Below are positions 11,416-19,717 of a stretch of DNA of 34,224 bases, piece after piece. Origin of the DNA: Bacteroidales bacterium (GTDB lineage: Bacteria > Bacteroidota > Bacteroidia > Bacteroidales > UBA932); contig JAQWEK010000006.1 of assembly GCA_028704975.1 (NCBI GenBank), positions 1 through 34,224 of the forward strand. Reading direction: 5' to 3'. Every line of letters starts with the position of its first letter. Positions within the stretch are counted from its first letter, which is position 1. The notes under the pieces are model-generated. The model was not told the origin of the DNA. It did no database searches and was given only the letters and a program-made list of their open reading frames with translations. A program made the translations under genes and the position numbers.

Positions 11416-12612
11416 CTATTCTAGTATCTTGGTTACCTGTCCGGCGCCTACAGTTCTGCCGCCCTCACGGATAGCGAACTTAAGTCCTTCTGACAAAGCA
11501 ACTGGGTAGATTAACTCTACTTGGATAGTTACGTTATCACCAGGCATTACCATCTCAACTCCCTGAGGAAGATCAATCTCTCCGGTTACATCCATAGTAC
11601 GGATGAAGAATTGAGGACGATATTTATTCTTGAATGGAGTGTGACGGCCGCCTTCCTCTTTCTTCAAGACGTAAATCTGCGCCTCGAATTTCTTATGAGG
11701 AGTAACTGAACCGGGCTTTGCAACAACCATTCCTCTCTTAAGGTCTTTCTTGTCAATACCTCTTAGAAGCAAACCAACGTTATCGCCTGCCTCACCTTCA
11801 TCAAGAATCTTGCGGAACATCTCGACACCTGTTACGACGGTCTTTTTAGGCTCGTCGCCAAGTCCGATAAGTTCAACCTCATCACCAACCTTGACAATAC
11901 CTGTCTCAATTCTACCTGTAGCAACCGTGCCACGGCCTGTGATTGAGAAGATATCCTCTATAGGCATCAAGAACGGTTTCTGATTATCACGAACAGGAAG
12001 CGGAATGTACTCATCGACAGCAGCCATAAGATCCATAACCTTCTCTTCCCATTTCTTGTCTCCGTTAAGGGCTCCAAGAGCTGAACCTCTAATGACAGGG
12101 GCATTGTCTCCGTCATACTGATAGAAAGAAAGAAGCTCTCTAACTTCCATCTCTACCAAGTCTAGCATTTCAGGATCGTCAACCAAGTCAACCTTGTTAA
12201 GGAATACAACAATCTTAGGAACGTTTACCTGACGTGCCAATAGAATGTGCTCTCTTGTTTGAGGCATAGGACCGTCGGTAGCAGCTACAACTAGGATTGC
12301 GCCATCCATTTGTGCAGCACCTGTAACCATGTTCTTTACATAGTCAGCATGCCCCGGGCAGTCAACGTGAGCATAGTGACGGTTAGCCGTCTGATACTCA
12401 ACGTGTGCGGTGTTAATGGTAATACCGCGCTCCTTCTCCTCAGGAGCATTATCAATCTGATCAAAAGTCTTGATCTCATCGTCTCTGGAGAAACCTCTCT
12501 CTGCAAGTACCTTGGTGATAGCTGCAGTTAAAGTGGTTTTGCCGTGGTCAACATGGCCAATTGTACCAATGTTAACATGGGGTTTATCCCTTTTAAATAC
12601 TTCTTTTGCCAT
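11416..12612 (-). CDS. tuf: Elongation factor Tu
   Basis: GTPase that delivers aminoacyl-tRNA to the ribosome; 398 residues. The G1 motif GHVDHGKT is at about residues 19-26; DCPGH (G3) and NKVD (G4) follow, then the two beta-barrel domains to the normal C-terminus. It is complete and lies between tRNA-Thr(GGT) and tRNA-Trp, so it is probably cotranscribed with them from the promoter at 13056-13085. The 73-nt leader is A/T-rich without a Shine-Dalgarno. Confidence 0.98.
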   Translation of the reverse strand: MAKEVFKRDKPHVNIGTIGHVDHGKTTLTAAITKVLAERGFSRDDEIKTFDQIDNAPEEKERGITINTAHVEYQTANRHYAHVDCPGHADYVKNMVTGAAQMDGAILVVAATDGPMPQTREHILLARQVNVPKIVVFLNKVDLVDDPEMLDLVEMEVRELLSFYQYDGDNAPVIRGSALGALNGDKKWEEKVMDLMAAVDEYIPLPVRDNQKPFLMPIEDIFSITGRGTVATGRIETGIVKVGDEVELIGLGDEPKKTVVTGVEMFRKILDEGEAGDNVGLLLRGIDKKDLKRGMVVAKPGSVTPHKKFEAQIYVLKKEEGGRHTPFKNKYRPQFFIRTMDVTGEIDLPQGVEMVMPGDNVTIQVELIYPVALSEGLKFAIREGGRTVGAGQVTKILE

Positions 12613-12685
12613 AATAATATATTATTAATTAATATTAATTTCGAAACAATGCCCTTCTAATCTCCTGATAATCAATGCCAAGTTG

Positions 12686-12757
<72 letters not shown>

Positions 12758-12765
12758 CTTCTTAG

Positions 12766-12838
12766 AGCGGAAGACGGGGTTCGAACTCGCGACCCTCAGC
12801 TTGGAAGGCTGATGCTCTACCAACTGAGCTACTTCCGC
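12766..12838 (-). tRNA. tRNA-Gly (anticodon TCC)
   Basis: Acceptor GCGGAAG pairs with CTTCCGC. The anticodon stem TCAGC/GCTGA encloses loop CTTCCAA with anticodon TCC, and the T loop reads TTCGAAC. It lies eight bases from tRNA-Thr(GGT), in the position of E. coli glyT. Confidence 0.96.
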
Positions 12839-12851
12839 GGTAAAAATTTTG

Positions 12852-12934
12852 TGGAGAGGGAAGGATTCGGACCTCCGAAGGCATAAGCCAGCAGATTTAC
12901 AGTCTGCCCCAGTTGGCCACTTTGGTACCTCTCC
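12852..12934 (-). tRNA. tRNA-Tyr (anticodon GTA)
   Basis: An 83-nt class II tRNA with a long variable arm. Acceptor GGAGAGG pairs with CCTCTCC. The anticodon stem GCAGA/TCTGC encloses CTGTAAA with anticodon GTA, and the discriminator base is A. It is in the position of E. coli tyrU. Confidence 0.96.
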
Positions 12935-12952
12935 GGTTGCACAAAAAAATAG

Positions 12953-13026
12953 AGCCGATGGAGGGATTCGAACCCCCGACCAGCTGATTACAAATCAGCT
13001 GCTCTGGCCAACTGAGCTACATCGGC
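12953..13026 (-). tRNA. tRNA-Thr (anticodon TGT)
   Basis: First gene of the tRNA-tuf transcript. Acceptor GCCGATG pairs with CATCGGC. The anticodon stem GCTGA/TCAGC encloses TTTGTAA with anticodon TGT, and the T loop reads TTCGAAT. It is in the position of E. coli thrU. Confidence 0.96.
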
Positions 13027-13055
13027 ATTAAAAAATGCCTTTTTTTGAAGGACTG

Positions 13056-13085
13056 CAAAGGTAGAATTTTTGAATTAAAACACAA
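13056..13085 (-). promoter_or_regulatory. Bacteroidota housekeeping promoter of the tRNA-tuf-secE-nusG-rpl-rpo cluster
   Basis: On the minus strand TTG (13083-13085), exactly 19 bases, then TACCTTTG (13056-13063). This is a perfect match to the phylum's primary sigma factor consensus TTG-N19-TAnnTTTG. Transcription should start near 13050, about 24 bases before the first tRNA. It is the only strong promoter signal I found upstream of tuf. Confidence 0.85.
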
Positions 13086-13113
13086 AACTTTTTGATATAT
13101 TTTTTGTTTTGGC

Positions 13114-14976
13114 TCAATTTTTCGTTGCTGCCAATATTGATTTGCTTATTGAGTCCGCATCCAGGCCGCATTCAATAAGTTGTTCATTCACAGTTGAATG
13201 TTCAATAAAACGATCCGGAATTCCAAGGCCGGTTATCTTTATGTTATCAATACCCTTTCCGACAATGTATTCACAGACAGCCCCATACAAGCCTCCTATT
13301 ACAGTACCGTCCTCTACAGTAACAATTTTTTTACAGTTATTTAACGCCTCATCTATTGCTGACTTGTCTAGAGGTTTCAAAAATCTCATGTTATAGTGAG
13401 CAACGCTAATATTCTCTTTTTCAGCAATTTCAATTGCTTTCTCAACATTGTTCCCGATAGTTCCTATAGACAGTACGGCAATGTCCTTTCCCTCTTTTAT
13501 CTTAACAGCTTTCCCAATTTCTATTTTGTTAAAATCTTTTGGAAGTTTCAAACCTTGACAGCAGCCTCTCGGGTAACGGATGGATATTGGACCTGTGTAC
13601 TCGGGAAGAGATGCGGAATAGAGCATATCTTGCAATTCTATTTCATTGAGCGGCGCCATTTCTGTGATATTGGGAACGATGCGCAGATATGATAAATCAA
13701 ATGCGCCCTGATGTGTGGCACCGTCTTCTCCAACAAGCCCCCCTCTGTCTATACAGAAAATAACTTTCAAATTTTGCAGTGCAACATCGTGAATAATCTG
13801 ATCATAAGCACGTTGCATGAAAGATGAATATATGTTGCAAAATGGCAGCATACCTCCTGCGGCAAGACCTGCGGAAAAAGTTACGGCGTGCTCTTCTGCA
13901 ATTCCCACATCAAATGTTCTCTCCGGAAATACTTTAAGCATGTCGCATAACTGACCGCCGCTTAACATTGCCGGAGTGATACCTACAATTTTGTCATTTT
14001 CTTTTGCAAGTCTGACAATAGTTTGTCCAAAAATGTTCTGATATTTAAGGGGTTGTCCCGCTTTTGAGATTCTCTCTCCTGTCTCTACGTCAAACTTTCC
14101 CGGTGCGTGCCAGATGCTTTGAGCCTTCTCTGCCGGTTCATATCCTTTGCCTTTTAGTGTTCTTATGTGCAGCAGTTTAGGCCCTTTAAGGTCTTTTAGA
14201 TTTGTTAAAGTTGTGATAAGCTCTCCTATATCATTGCCATCTATTGTGCCAAAATATCTGAAACCAAGTCCCTCAAACACAGAGCCGTGCTTAACTACGG
14301 CAATCTTTGTGCTCATTGCAAATTTTTGCAGTATTGCTCTAAGTTTTCCGTTGCCTACTTTGTTCCAAATATCATTTTTGATTCTGTTATAAGTAGGTGA
14401 CGTGGTGATTTTGACAAGATAGTTGTGCATTGCACCAACGTTTTTGTCTATGGCAATTTGATTATCATTTAGTATGACAAGAATGTTTGTTTTGGAAACG
14501 CCGGCATTATTTAATCCCTCAAAAGAAAGACCGCCTGTTGCGGCGCCGTCGCCGAGCACAGCCACAATCTTTATGTCTTCACCCTTCAGCTTTGCAGCAG
14601 TTGCAAGTCCCAGAGCTGCTGATACAGAGGTTGATGCGTGCCCCACTCCAAATGCGTCATACGGACTCTCGCTCATTTTTGGGAATCCGCTGGGACCGTT
14701 CTTTGTTCTGTTATTTTTGAACTCTTCTCTCCTGCCTGTGAGAATTTTGTGGGCATAAGCCTGATGTCCTACATCCCAAACAATTTTATCATTTGGAGTA
14801 TCAAATACATAGTGAAGAGCAACCGCAAGTTCTACCGCCCCCAAAGAGGCTCCCAGATGTCCGGGATTCTTTGCGCAACACTCGGTGATGTATTCTCTTA
14901 ACTCTTTGCACAGTCTGACAAGCTCTCCTGTGTTAAGTCCTTTTAAGTCTTTAGGTGAATTAATTTTCTCTAACAT
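13114..14976 (-). CDS. dxs: 1-deoxy-D-xylulose-5-phosphate synthase
   Basis: First enzyme of the MEP isoprenoid pathway: condenses pyruvate and glyceraldehyde 3-phosphate, using thiamine diphosphate. It has 620 residues, full length. Visible elements are NPGHLGAS with the conserved His (residue 40), the thiamine diphosphate motif starting GDGAATGG (142-149) and ending NDN (170-172), the pyrimidine-domain EEHAV segment with the catalytic Glu, and the transketolase C-terminal domain. The -7 element TACCTTTG lies about 25 bases upstream. The 3' end runs toward the tRNA promoter with no terminator seen, so some readthrough is possible. Confidence 0.97.
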   Translation of the reverse strand: MLEKINSPKDLKGLNTGELVRLCKELREYITECCAKNPGHLGASLGAVELAVALHYVFDTPNDKIVWDVGHQAYAHKILTGRREEFKNNRTKNGPSGFPKMSESPYDAFGVGHASTSVSAALGLATAAKLKGEDIKIVAVLGDGAATGGLSFEGLNNAGVSKTNILVILNDNQIAIDKNVGAMHNYLVKITTSPTYNRIKNDIWNKVGNGKLRAILQKFAMSTKIAVVKHGSVFEGLGFRYFGTIDGNDIGELITTLTNLKDLKGPKLLHIRTLKGKGYEPAEKAQSIWHAPGKFDVETGERISKAGQPLKYQNIFGQTIVRLAKENDKIVGITPAMLSGGQLCDMLKVFPERTFDVGIAEEHAVTFSAGLAAGGMLPFCNIYSSFMQRAYDQIIHDVALQNLKVIFCIDRGGLVGEDGATHQGAFDLSYLRIVPNITEMAPLNEIELQDMLYSASLPEYTGPISIRYPRGCCQGLKLPKDFNKIEIGKAVKIKEGKDIAVLSIGTIGNNVEKAIEIAEKENISVAHYNMRFLKPLDKSAIDEALNNCKKIVTVEDGTVIGGLYGAVCEYIVGKGIDNIKITGLGIPDRFIEHSTVNEQLIECGLDADSISKSILAATKN

Positions 14977-15000
14977 GTCCCCTCTTTATTACCTAAAATT

Positions 15001-15033
15001 CAAAGGTACGATTTTAAAACTATTTTGCCGCAA
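15001..15033 (-). promoter_or_regulatory. Promoter of dxs
   Basis: TACCTTTG on the minus strand (15001-15008) fits the -7 consensus TAnnTTTG perfectly and would start transcription about 20 bases before the dxs ATG. The nearest TTG (15031-15033) is 22 bases upstream rather than 19, so the -33 box is suboptimal. Confidence 0.65.
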
Positions 15034-15049
15034 AGTAAAATTAAAGATT

Positions 15050-15079
15050 TTGCGGTTTGGAATAAAAGCAATAAATTGT
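15050..15079 (+). promoter_or_regulatory. Possible promoter of the tandem MFS genes
   Basis: TTG (15050-15052), 19 bases, then TAAATTGT (15072-15079), which departs from TAnnTTTG only in its last two bases. It is correctly oriented about 57 bases before the first transporter gene. A second weak candidate, TGGATTTG, lies closer to the start. Confidence 0.3.
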
Positions 15080-15135
15080 CGCGTTTTTTGGGGTTCCGGA
15101 TGGATTTGAAAATAAACAACATAAAAATACAATAA

Positions 15136-16581
15136 ATGACTAATGTACAAAAATTAATGAACGACAGCTTTGTTGCTCGTTGGGCGGCACTGATACTCAT
15201 CGCCTTGATGATGTTCTTTGGATATATGTTTGTGGATGTGATGTCCCCGCTGCAGACAATGCTGGAAACACAAAGAGGTTGGACTCCGGATGTTTTTGGA
15301 ACATACGCAGCTTCTGAATATATATTAAACGTATGCGGATTTTTAATCCTTGCAGGTATTATCCTGGATAAGTGCGGCGTAAGGTTTACAGGCACACTCT
15401 CTGCTTCTTTAATGGTGATTGGCGCATCAATCAAATTTATAGGAATTAGCGACTGGTTCCAAACTACAAATTTCTGCGCATGGCTAAATACTTGGTGGAC
15501 AGCACTTCCTGCAAGCGCAAAATTATCTTGTCTTGGCTTTATGATTTTCGGCAGCGGTTGTGAGATGGCCGGAATTACTGTTTCTAAAGCTATTGCAAAA
15601 TGGTTTAAAGGAAAAGAGATGGCACTTGCAATGGGAATAGAGATGGCGATTGCGCGTCTTGGCGTGTTTGCAGTATTTTCTATTTCTCCGCTTATTGCCA
15701 ATTCTCATTTTTGGCAGAACCTTTGCGGAACACCTGTTGTTGCGCCGGTTGCATTTTGCACAGTACTACTCTTGATTGGCTTGATTAACTTCCTGGTTTT
15801 CAGAGTTATGGATAGTAAGTTTGACAAACAGCTTGGAGCTATGTCAACCGGAGAGCCGGAGGAAGAATTTAAGATTGGCGATCTTGGAAAAATTTTCGGC
15901 AGTAGAATGTTCTGGATTGTTGCGCTTCTTTGCGTGCTTTATTATTCAGCAATTTTCCCATTCCAGAGATATGCAACTAACTTCCTTGAGAGCACTCTGA
16001 ATATCCCGACGGAAACTGCAGCCAATTTGTTCCACTGGTTCCCGATCTTGGCTATGGTTCTGACTCCGTTTCTTGGTTCATTTATTGATTATAAAGGCAA
16101 AGGGGCGTCTATGCTTCTGTACGGTTCTTTGATAATGATTATCTGTCACTTATCATTTGCATTCTTGCTGCCGGCTTATCCAAAACAATGGCTTGCGCTA
16201 TTAATTATTGTAGTACTTGGAGTATCATTCTCTTTGGTCCCCGCATCATTGTGGCCAAGCGTGCCAAAGATTATAGACAGACAAATTTTAGGAAGTGCTT
16301 ATGCACTTATATTCTGGATCCAGAACATAGGACTTTGCTTTGTTCCTAAGATTATCGGTAATGTGCTAAATGCTGTTAATCCCGGAGTTGCAGAGGCTCG
16401 TCAGGCGGCGGAGCAAGCTCATCAGGCACTTCCTGCATATAATTACACAGTCCCTATGATTATTTTTGCATCATTTGGAGTTGCCGCATTTATTCTAAGT
16501 TTCTGGTTAAAAGCTGAGGATAAACGCAAGAAGTACGGCCTGGAACTTCCTAATATTCAGAAGAAATCTGCTGAGGCCTAA
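15136..16581 (+). CDS. MFS transporter, MFSD1-like (paralogue 1 of 3)
   Basis: Inner-membrane major facilitator transporter, 481 residues with about 12 hydrophobic segments and a basic cytoplasmic tail. The loop 2-3 motif is LDKCGVRFTG (about 78-87). A signature around the fourth and fifth helices has an acidic residue in GSGCEMAGI (E143), then WFKGKE (156-161) and an arginine in AIARLG (R174). From memory, the same pattern occurs in animal MFSD1, a lysosomal dipeptide transporter; the family assignment is by motif and the substrate is inferred. It shares WPS.PKII and WIQN segments with the two neighbouring paralogues and lies 54 nt before the second one, probably in one operon. Nitrate- or sugar-type MFS function is less likely but not excluded. 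Confidence 0.8.
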   Translation: MTNVQKLMNDSFVARWAALILIALMMFFGYMFVDVMSPLQTMLETQRGWTPDVFGTYAASEYILNVCGFLILAGIILDKCGVRFTGTLSASLMVIGASIKFIGISDWFQTTNFCAWLNTWWTALPASAKLSCLGFMIFGSGCEMAGITVSKAIAKWFKGKEMALAMGIEMAIARLGVFAVFSISPLIANSHFWQNLCGTPVVAPVAFCTVLLLIGLINFLVFRVMDSKFDKQLGAMSTGEPEEEFKIGDLGKIFGSRMFWIVALLCVLYYSAIFPFQRYATNFLESTLNIPTETAANLFHWFPILAMVLTPFLGSFIDYKGKGASMLLYGSLIMIICHLSFAFLLPAYPKQWLALLIIVVLGVSFSLVPASLWPSVPKIIDRQILGSAYALIFWIQNIGLCFVPKIIGNVLNAVNPGVAEARQAAEQAHQALPAYNYTVPMIIFASFGVAAFILSFWLKAEDKRKKYGLELPNIQKKSAEA

Positions 16582-16635
16582 ATATTAGAGCAGAGCTTTG
16601 CTGACTATAATATCCTAAAAACTCAAATATATAAA

Positions 16636-18063
16636 ATGGAGAAAGCCATAAAATTACTAAGAGATTCAAAAAGCGCTCGCTGGCTGGTACTTGCCTGTCT
16701 GGTAGTTCCAATGTTTGCGTCCTACTTTTTTGATGACATGTTCTCTACGGTGTCTCATATTTTCAAGACTCCGGAATTTGTTCAGTTGGCCTGGAATTCA
16801 CAAGATTACGGCTTTTATGCCGGCGGTTATTCATTCTTGTGCGTTTGGGGCGGCTTGATTATTTGCGGAATGCTTCTTGATAAATGGGGCGTTCGTTTTA
16901 CAGGTTCATTATTTGTAGCCATGATGGTTGGCGGTGCCGGAATTGTTGCTTATGCAATCAGCGGCTGTTTTAACGGCAGCGAACTTCATAACTGGATGGC
17001 TGGATTCACCGCAAAACCCTCATTAGTACTGGCTTATATTGGTTGTACATTGTTCGGGCTCGGCAGTGAAATTGCCGGAGTTGCGGTGACGCGGTCAATT
17101 GCCAAATGGTTCAAAGGAAAAGAAATGGCCTTGGCAATGGGACTTCAGCTTTCAATTGCGCGTCTTGGTACAGCTCTTGCTTTTGTATTTGCACCCACTT
17201 TGGTTGGTCTTACAGATGCTCCCGGCAAGTTTTATTCTTTTGCCGATACAGGAAAGCCGGCACTTGTAGGTCTTGGAATTATGGCGGTTGGAATTGTGTT
17301 GTGGAGTTTATTTATCACGATGGATTTTCGTCTGGATAAACAGACGGGAGAGACTGATAAAAAGGAGATTAAAGAGGAGGATAAGTTTAAGTTTTCTGAC
17401 ATTTTTAAAATTTTGACAAACAAGCATTACATCCTTGTCTCTTTGCTTTGCGTTTTCTTCTATTGCTGTATTATTTCATTCAAAAAGTTTGGTACGTCAA
17501 TTCTTATTCCTCGTTTTGGAATAGATTTGGAGGTTGCAAAATGGATGATTGCAATGATCCCTTTCTTTACGGTAATTTTTACTCCGTTATTTGGCTCTCT
17601 TGTGGATCATAAGGGAAAGGGGACAACATGGATGATACTTGGTTCATGCGTAGTACTTCTTGCACACCTTTTAATATGCTTTGCACCGGGCGGTTCTCAT
17701 TTCTGCGGTTATGCGGCAATTGCTCTTTTGGGCGTTGGATATTCATTGGTCCCGGCTGCGATGTGGCCGTCTATTCCAAAGATTATTCCGGAGAAAAATC
17801 TTGGTTCCGCATACTCTTTGATTTATTGGATTCAGAATATGGGAATGTTATTAGTTCCAATATTTGTAGGCGGTATATTAAAGAAATATATAATTGATGC
17901 TAACAATGTTTCACAGCAAGTCAGCGCTGCGGTTCATGCAGAGTATCTGTTTATAGGTCTTGGTATTGTGGCTGTAACTGTTTCTATTTTGCTTGCAAAA
18001 TCTTCTAAGAAAAATCCTCAACTGCATTTGGATGATCCCAATAAAGTTAAGAAGGCTGCGTAA
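16636..18063 (+). CDS. MFS transporter, MFSD1-like (paralogue 2 of 3)
   Basis: 475-residue paralogue of the preceding gene with about 12 membrane segments. It shows the same signature: RWLVLA at the start of helix 1, LDKWGVRFTG in the 2-3 loop, the membrane Glu in GLGSEIAGV (E145), WFKGKE (158-163), SIARLG with R176, then AAMWPSIPKII and YWIQNMG in the C-terminal half. An unusual acidic/basic central loop (KKEIKEEDK) links the two six-helix bundles. Divergence from its neighbour suggests old duplication and different substrate preference. Its end faces the third paralogue across a bidirectional terminator. Confidence 0.8.
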   Translation: MEKAIKLLRDSKSARWLVLACLVVPMFASYFFDDMFSTVSHIFKTPEFVQLAWNSQDYGFYAGGYSFLCVWGGLIICGMLLDKWGVRFTGSLFVAMMVGGAGIVAYAISGCFNGSELHNWMAGFTAKPSLVLAYIGCTLFGLGSEIAGVAVTRSIAKWFKGKEMALAMGLQLSIARLGTALAFVFAPTLVGLTDAPGKFYSFADTGKPALVGLGIMAVGIVLWSLFITMDFRLDKQTGETDKKEIKEEDKFKFSDIFKILTNKHYILVSLLCVFFYCCIISFKKFGTSILIPRFGIDLEVAKWMIAMIPFFTVIFTPLFGSLVDHKGKGTTWMILGSCVVLLAHLLICFAPGGSHFCGYAAIALLGVGYSLVPAAMWPSIPKIIPEKNLGSAYSLIYWIQNMGMLLVPIFVGGILKKYIIDANNVSQQVSAAVHAEYLFIGLGIVAVTVSILLAKSSKKNPQLHLDDPNKVKKAA

Positions 18064-18071
18064 ATAAAGAT

Positions 18072-18085
18072 ACCGCTTAAGCGGT
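18072..18085. repeat. 14-bp perfect palindrome
   Basis: ACCGCTTAAGCGGT lies just after the stop of the second MFS gene and before the larger terminator hairpin. It may add to termination or be a protein site; nothing further can be said. Confidence 0.35.
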
Positions 18086-18097
18086 GATTATTAATAG

Positions 18098-18137
18098 AAT
18101 AAAAAGGCGATCAAAATATTTTGACCGCCTTTTTATT
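18098..18137. terminator. Bidirectional terminator between convergent MFS genes
   Basis: AATAAAAAGGCG (18098-18109) pairs with CGCCTTTTTATT (18126-18137); after one A/C mismatch the inner arms TCAAAAT and ATTTTGA also pair, leaving almost no loop. The stem gives a T-rich tail on both strands, as expected for a terminator shared by converging genes. Confidence 0.85.
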
Positions 18138-18218
18138 CTTTAAAATCCGGAGTTCTTATGTTCAAGATTTTGTGTTCCTGTGTTTAGGATATTGTGCTCT
18201 TAATAAATATCCGTCTCG

Positions 18219-19694
18219 TTATCTCTCTTTCTCCTTCTCATTATCTTTCTCTTTTTCTGCCTCTGCTTTTGCTTCTGCTTTTATATTAGGTTCTTGTAAG
18301 CCGTAATGCTTTCTCCCATTTAAAGACTTTAAGCAAAAAGCCAGAATAATTGCAATTGAGCATGTGATTGCAAAGGTCAGCATAGGCAGTACGTAATTAT
18401 ATTTTGGATTCTCCGGATATCTTACAGGTAATGCTGCATTATAAGTGGATAAAATACAGTATTTATTTAATATCCAGCCTATAAGCATAGGAACTCCCCA
18501 TAGGCCTATGTTCTGGATATAGTAGGTTAGCGCCATTGCCGTTCCGAATTGTTTTTCCGGAATTATTTTGGCAAGGGACGGCCACATTGCGGAAGGGAGC
18601 ATTGCAAAACCAATTCCCAAAAGAATCATCAAAATTATGGCAATCCAAGGAGCGTGAGTAAACGGAAGAGCAAAGAATAAATGCACGCCTGTTATGAGCA
18701 CAGCTCCAAAAATCATCAGGTCCGCTCCATGTCCGTATTTGTCATAAATTCTTCCAAATAAAGGAGTTAAAATGATGCATCCAAACGGTAGAATTGCAGG
18801 AATGGCACCGGCCCATTTTTCCGCCACACCAAATTTGTTAACCATGAGAGATGAAGCAAACTGGTAGAAAGGGGAAACCGCTGCGTAAAAAATCAGACAC
18901 AAAAATGCAATCAGCCAAAATCCCGGATTAGTAACAATAGCTTTAACATCTTTAAGAGAGAATGCGTCATCTTCTGTCTCTCCAGCCGCTAATTTGTTTT
19001 CCGCCAGCTGTTTATCCAAACGCTTGTCTTGGATGCAATAGAAGAAGAAACAAACCAGCGCTATGCCAAGGAGAATAAGCGCAAACATTACCGATGCGCT
19101 AACATTGCCGTAATGTGCTGCAATTAAAGGAGAAACCGTAAGAGCAAGGGCGGATCCAAGTCTTGCAAGCGCAAGCTGAAGACCCATTGCCATGGCCATC
19201 TCCTTACCTTTGAACCACTTAACAATAATCTTGCTCACAGTTATTCCCGCAACCTCAGAACCAACTCCAAAAATTCCAAATCCTATGACAACCCATATTA
19301 CCTGTTTTTTCATGTGCGCCCCGACAAAATAGCCAAGATTTTGCGCGCCTGTAGCGGGGTCAATAACGGGTATGCAAGTTATTGCGTAGTACTTAATTGC
19401 AATACCTATTACCATAAGAACGCATGATAACATTCCGGTAAATCTTACTCCTTTTTTGTCCAGAATAAAACCGCCGAATATTAGCATGCCAAGGAAAACA
19501 TTGAAGATAGAATAAGAACCGGCAAACCAGCCGAATTCAATGCTGTTCCAAAGATTGTTTTCCTCAAGCATTGTTTGCAGAGGAGCAAAGATATCAGAGG
19601 TGACGTAAGCTGCAAACATCACCAACGAGATTATAAGCAAGGCTAACCATCTAGCTGCAGCAGAATCTCTTAAGGTTTTTTTTATAGTATCCAT
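18219..19694 (-). CDS. MFS transporter, MFSD1-like (paralogue 3 of 3)
   Basis: 491-residue third member of the transporter set, on the opposite strand. It has the same signature (LDKKGVRFTG, GVGSEVAGI with E147, WFKGKE at 160-165, LALARLG with R178, SAMWPSLAKII, YYIQNIG). It differs by a longer extracytoplasmic loop near residues 106-125 and a highly charged C-terminal tail of Lys/Glu/Ala repeats ending EKEKER, probably cytoplasmic and disordered. It starts 23 nt after purA on the same strand with no promoter between, so it is likely expressed with purA. Substrate unknown; a dipeptide or amino-acid-like compound is an inference from the MFSD1 resemblance. Confidence 0.8.
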   Translation of the reverse strand: MDTIKKTLRDSAAARWLALLIISLVMFAAYVTSDIFAPLQTMLEENNLWNSIEFGWFAGSYSIFNVFLGMLIFGGFILDKKGVRFTGMLSCVLMVIGIAIKYYAITCIPVIDPATGAQNLGYFVGAHMKKQVIWVVIGFGIFGVGSEVAGITVSKIIVKWFKGKEMAMAMGLQLALARLGSALALTVSPLIAAHYGNVSASVMFALILLGIALVCFFFYCIQDKRLDKQLAENKLAAGETEDDAFSLKDVKAIVTNPGFWLIAFLCLIFYAAVSPFYQFASSLMVNKFGVAEKWAGAIPAILPFGCIILTPLFGRIYDKYGHGADLMIFGAVLITGVHLFFALPFTHAPWIAIILMILLGIGFAMLPSAMWPSLAKIIPEKQFGTAMALTYYIQNIGLWGVPMLIGWILNKYCILSTYNAALPVRYPENPKYNYVLPMLTFAITCSIAIILAFCLKSLNGRKHYGLQEPNIKAEAKAEAEKEKDNEKEKER

Positions 19695-19717
19695 TTGGGA
19701 AAGCTCACCCGGGGAAG

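Noticed and set aside
15000-15701. 233-codon minus-strand frame opposite the first MFS gene
   Set aside because: It overlaps a clear transporter gene and both promoter candidates of the intergenic region, and its translation has no recognisable domain.
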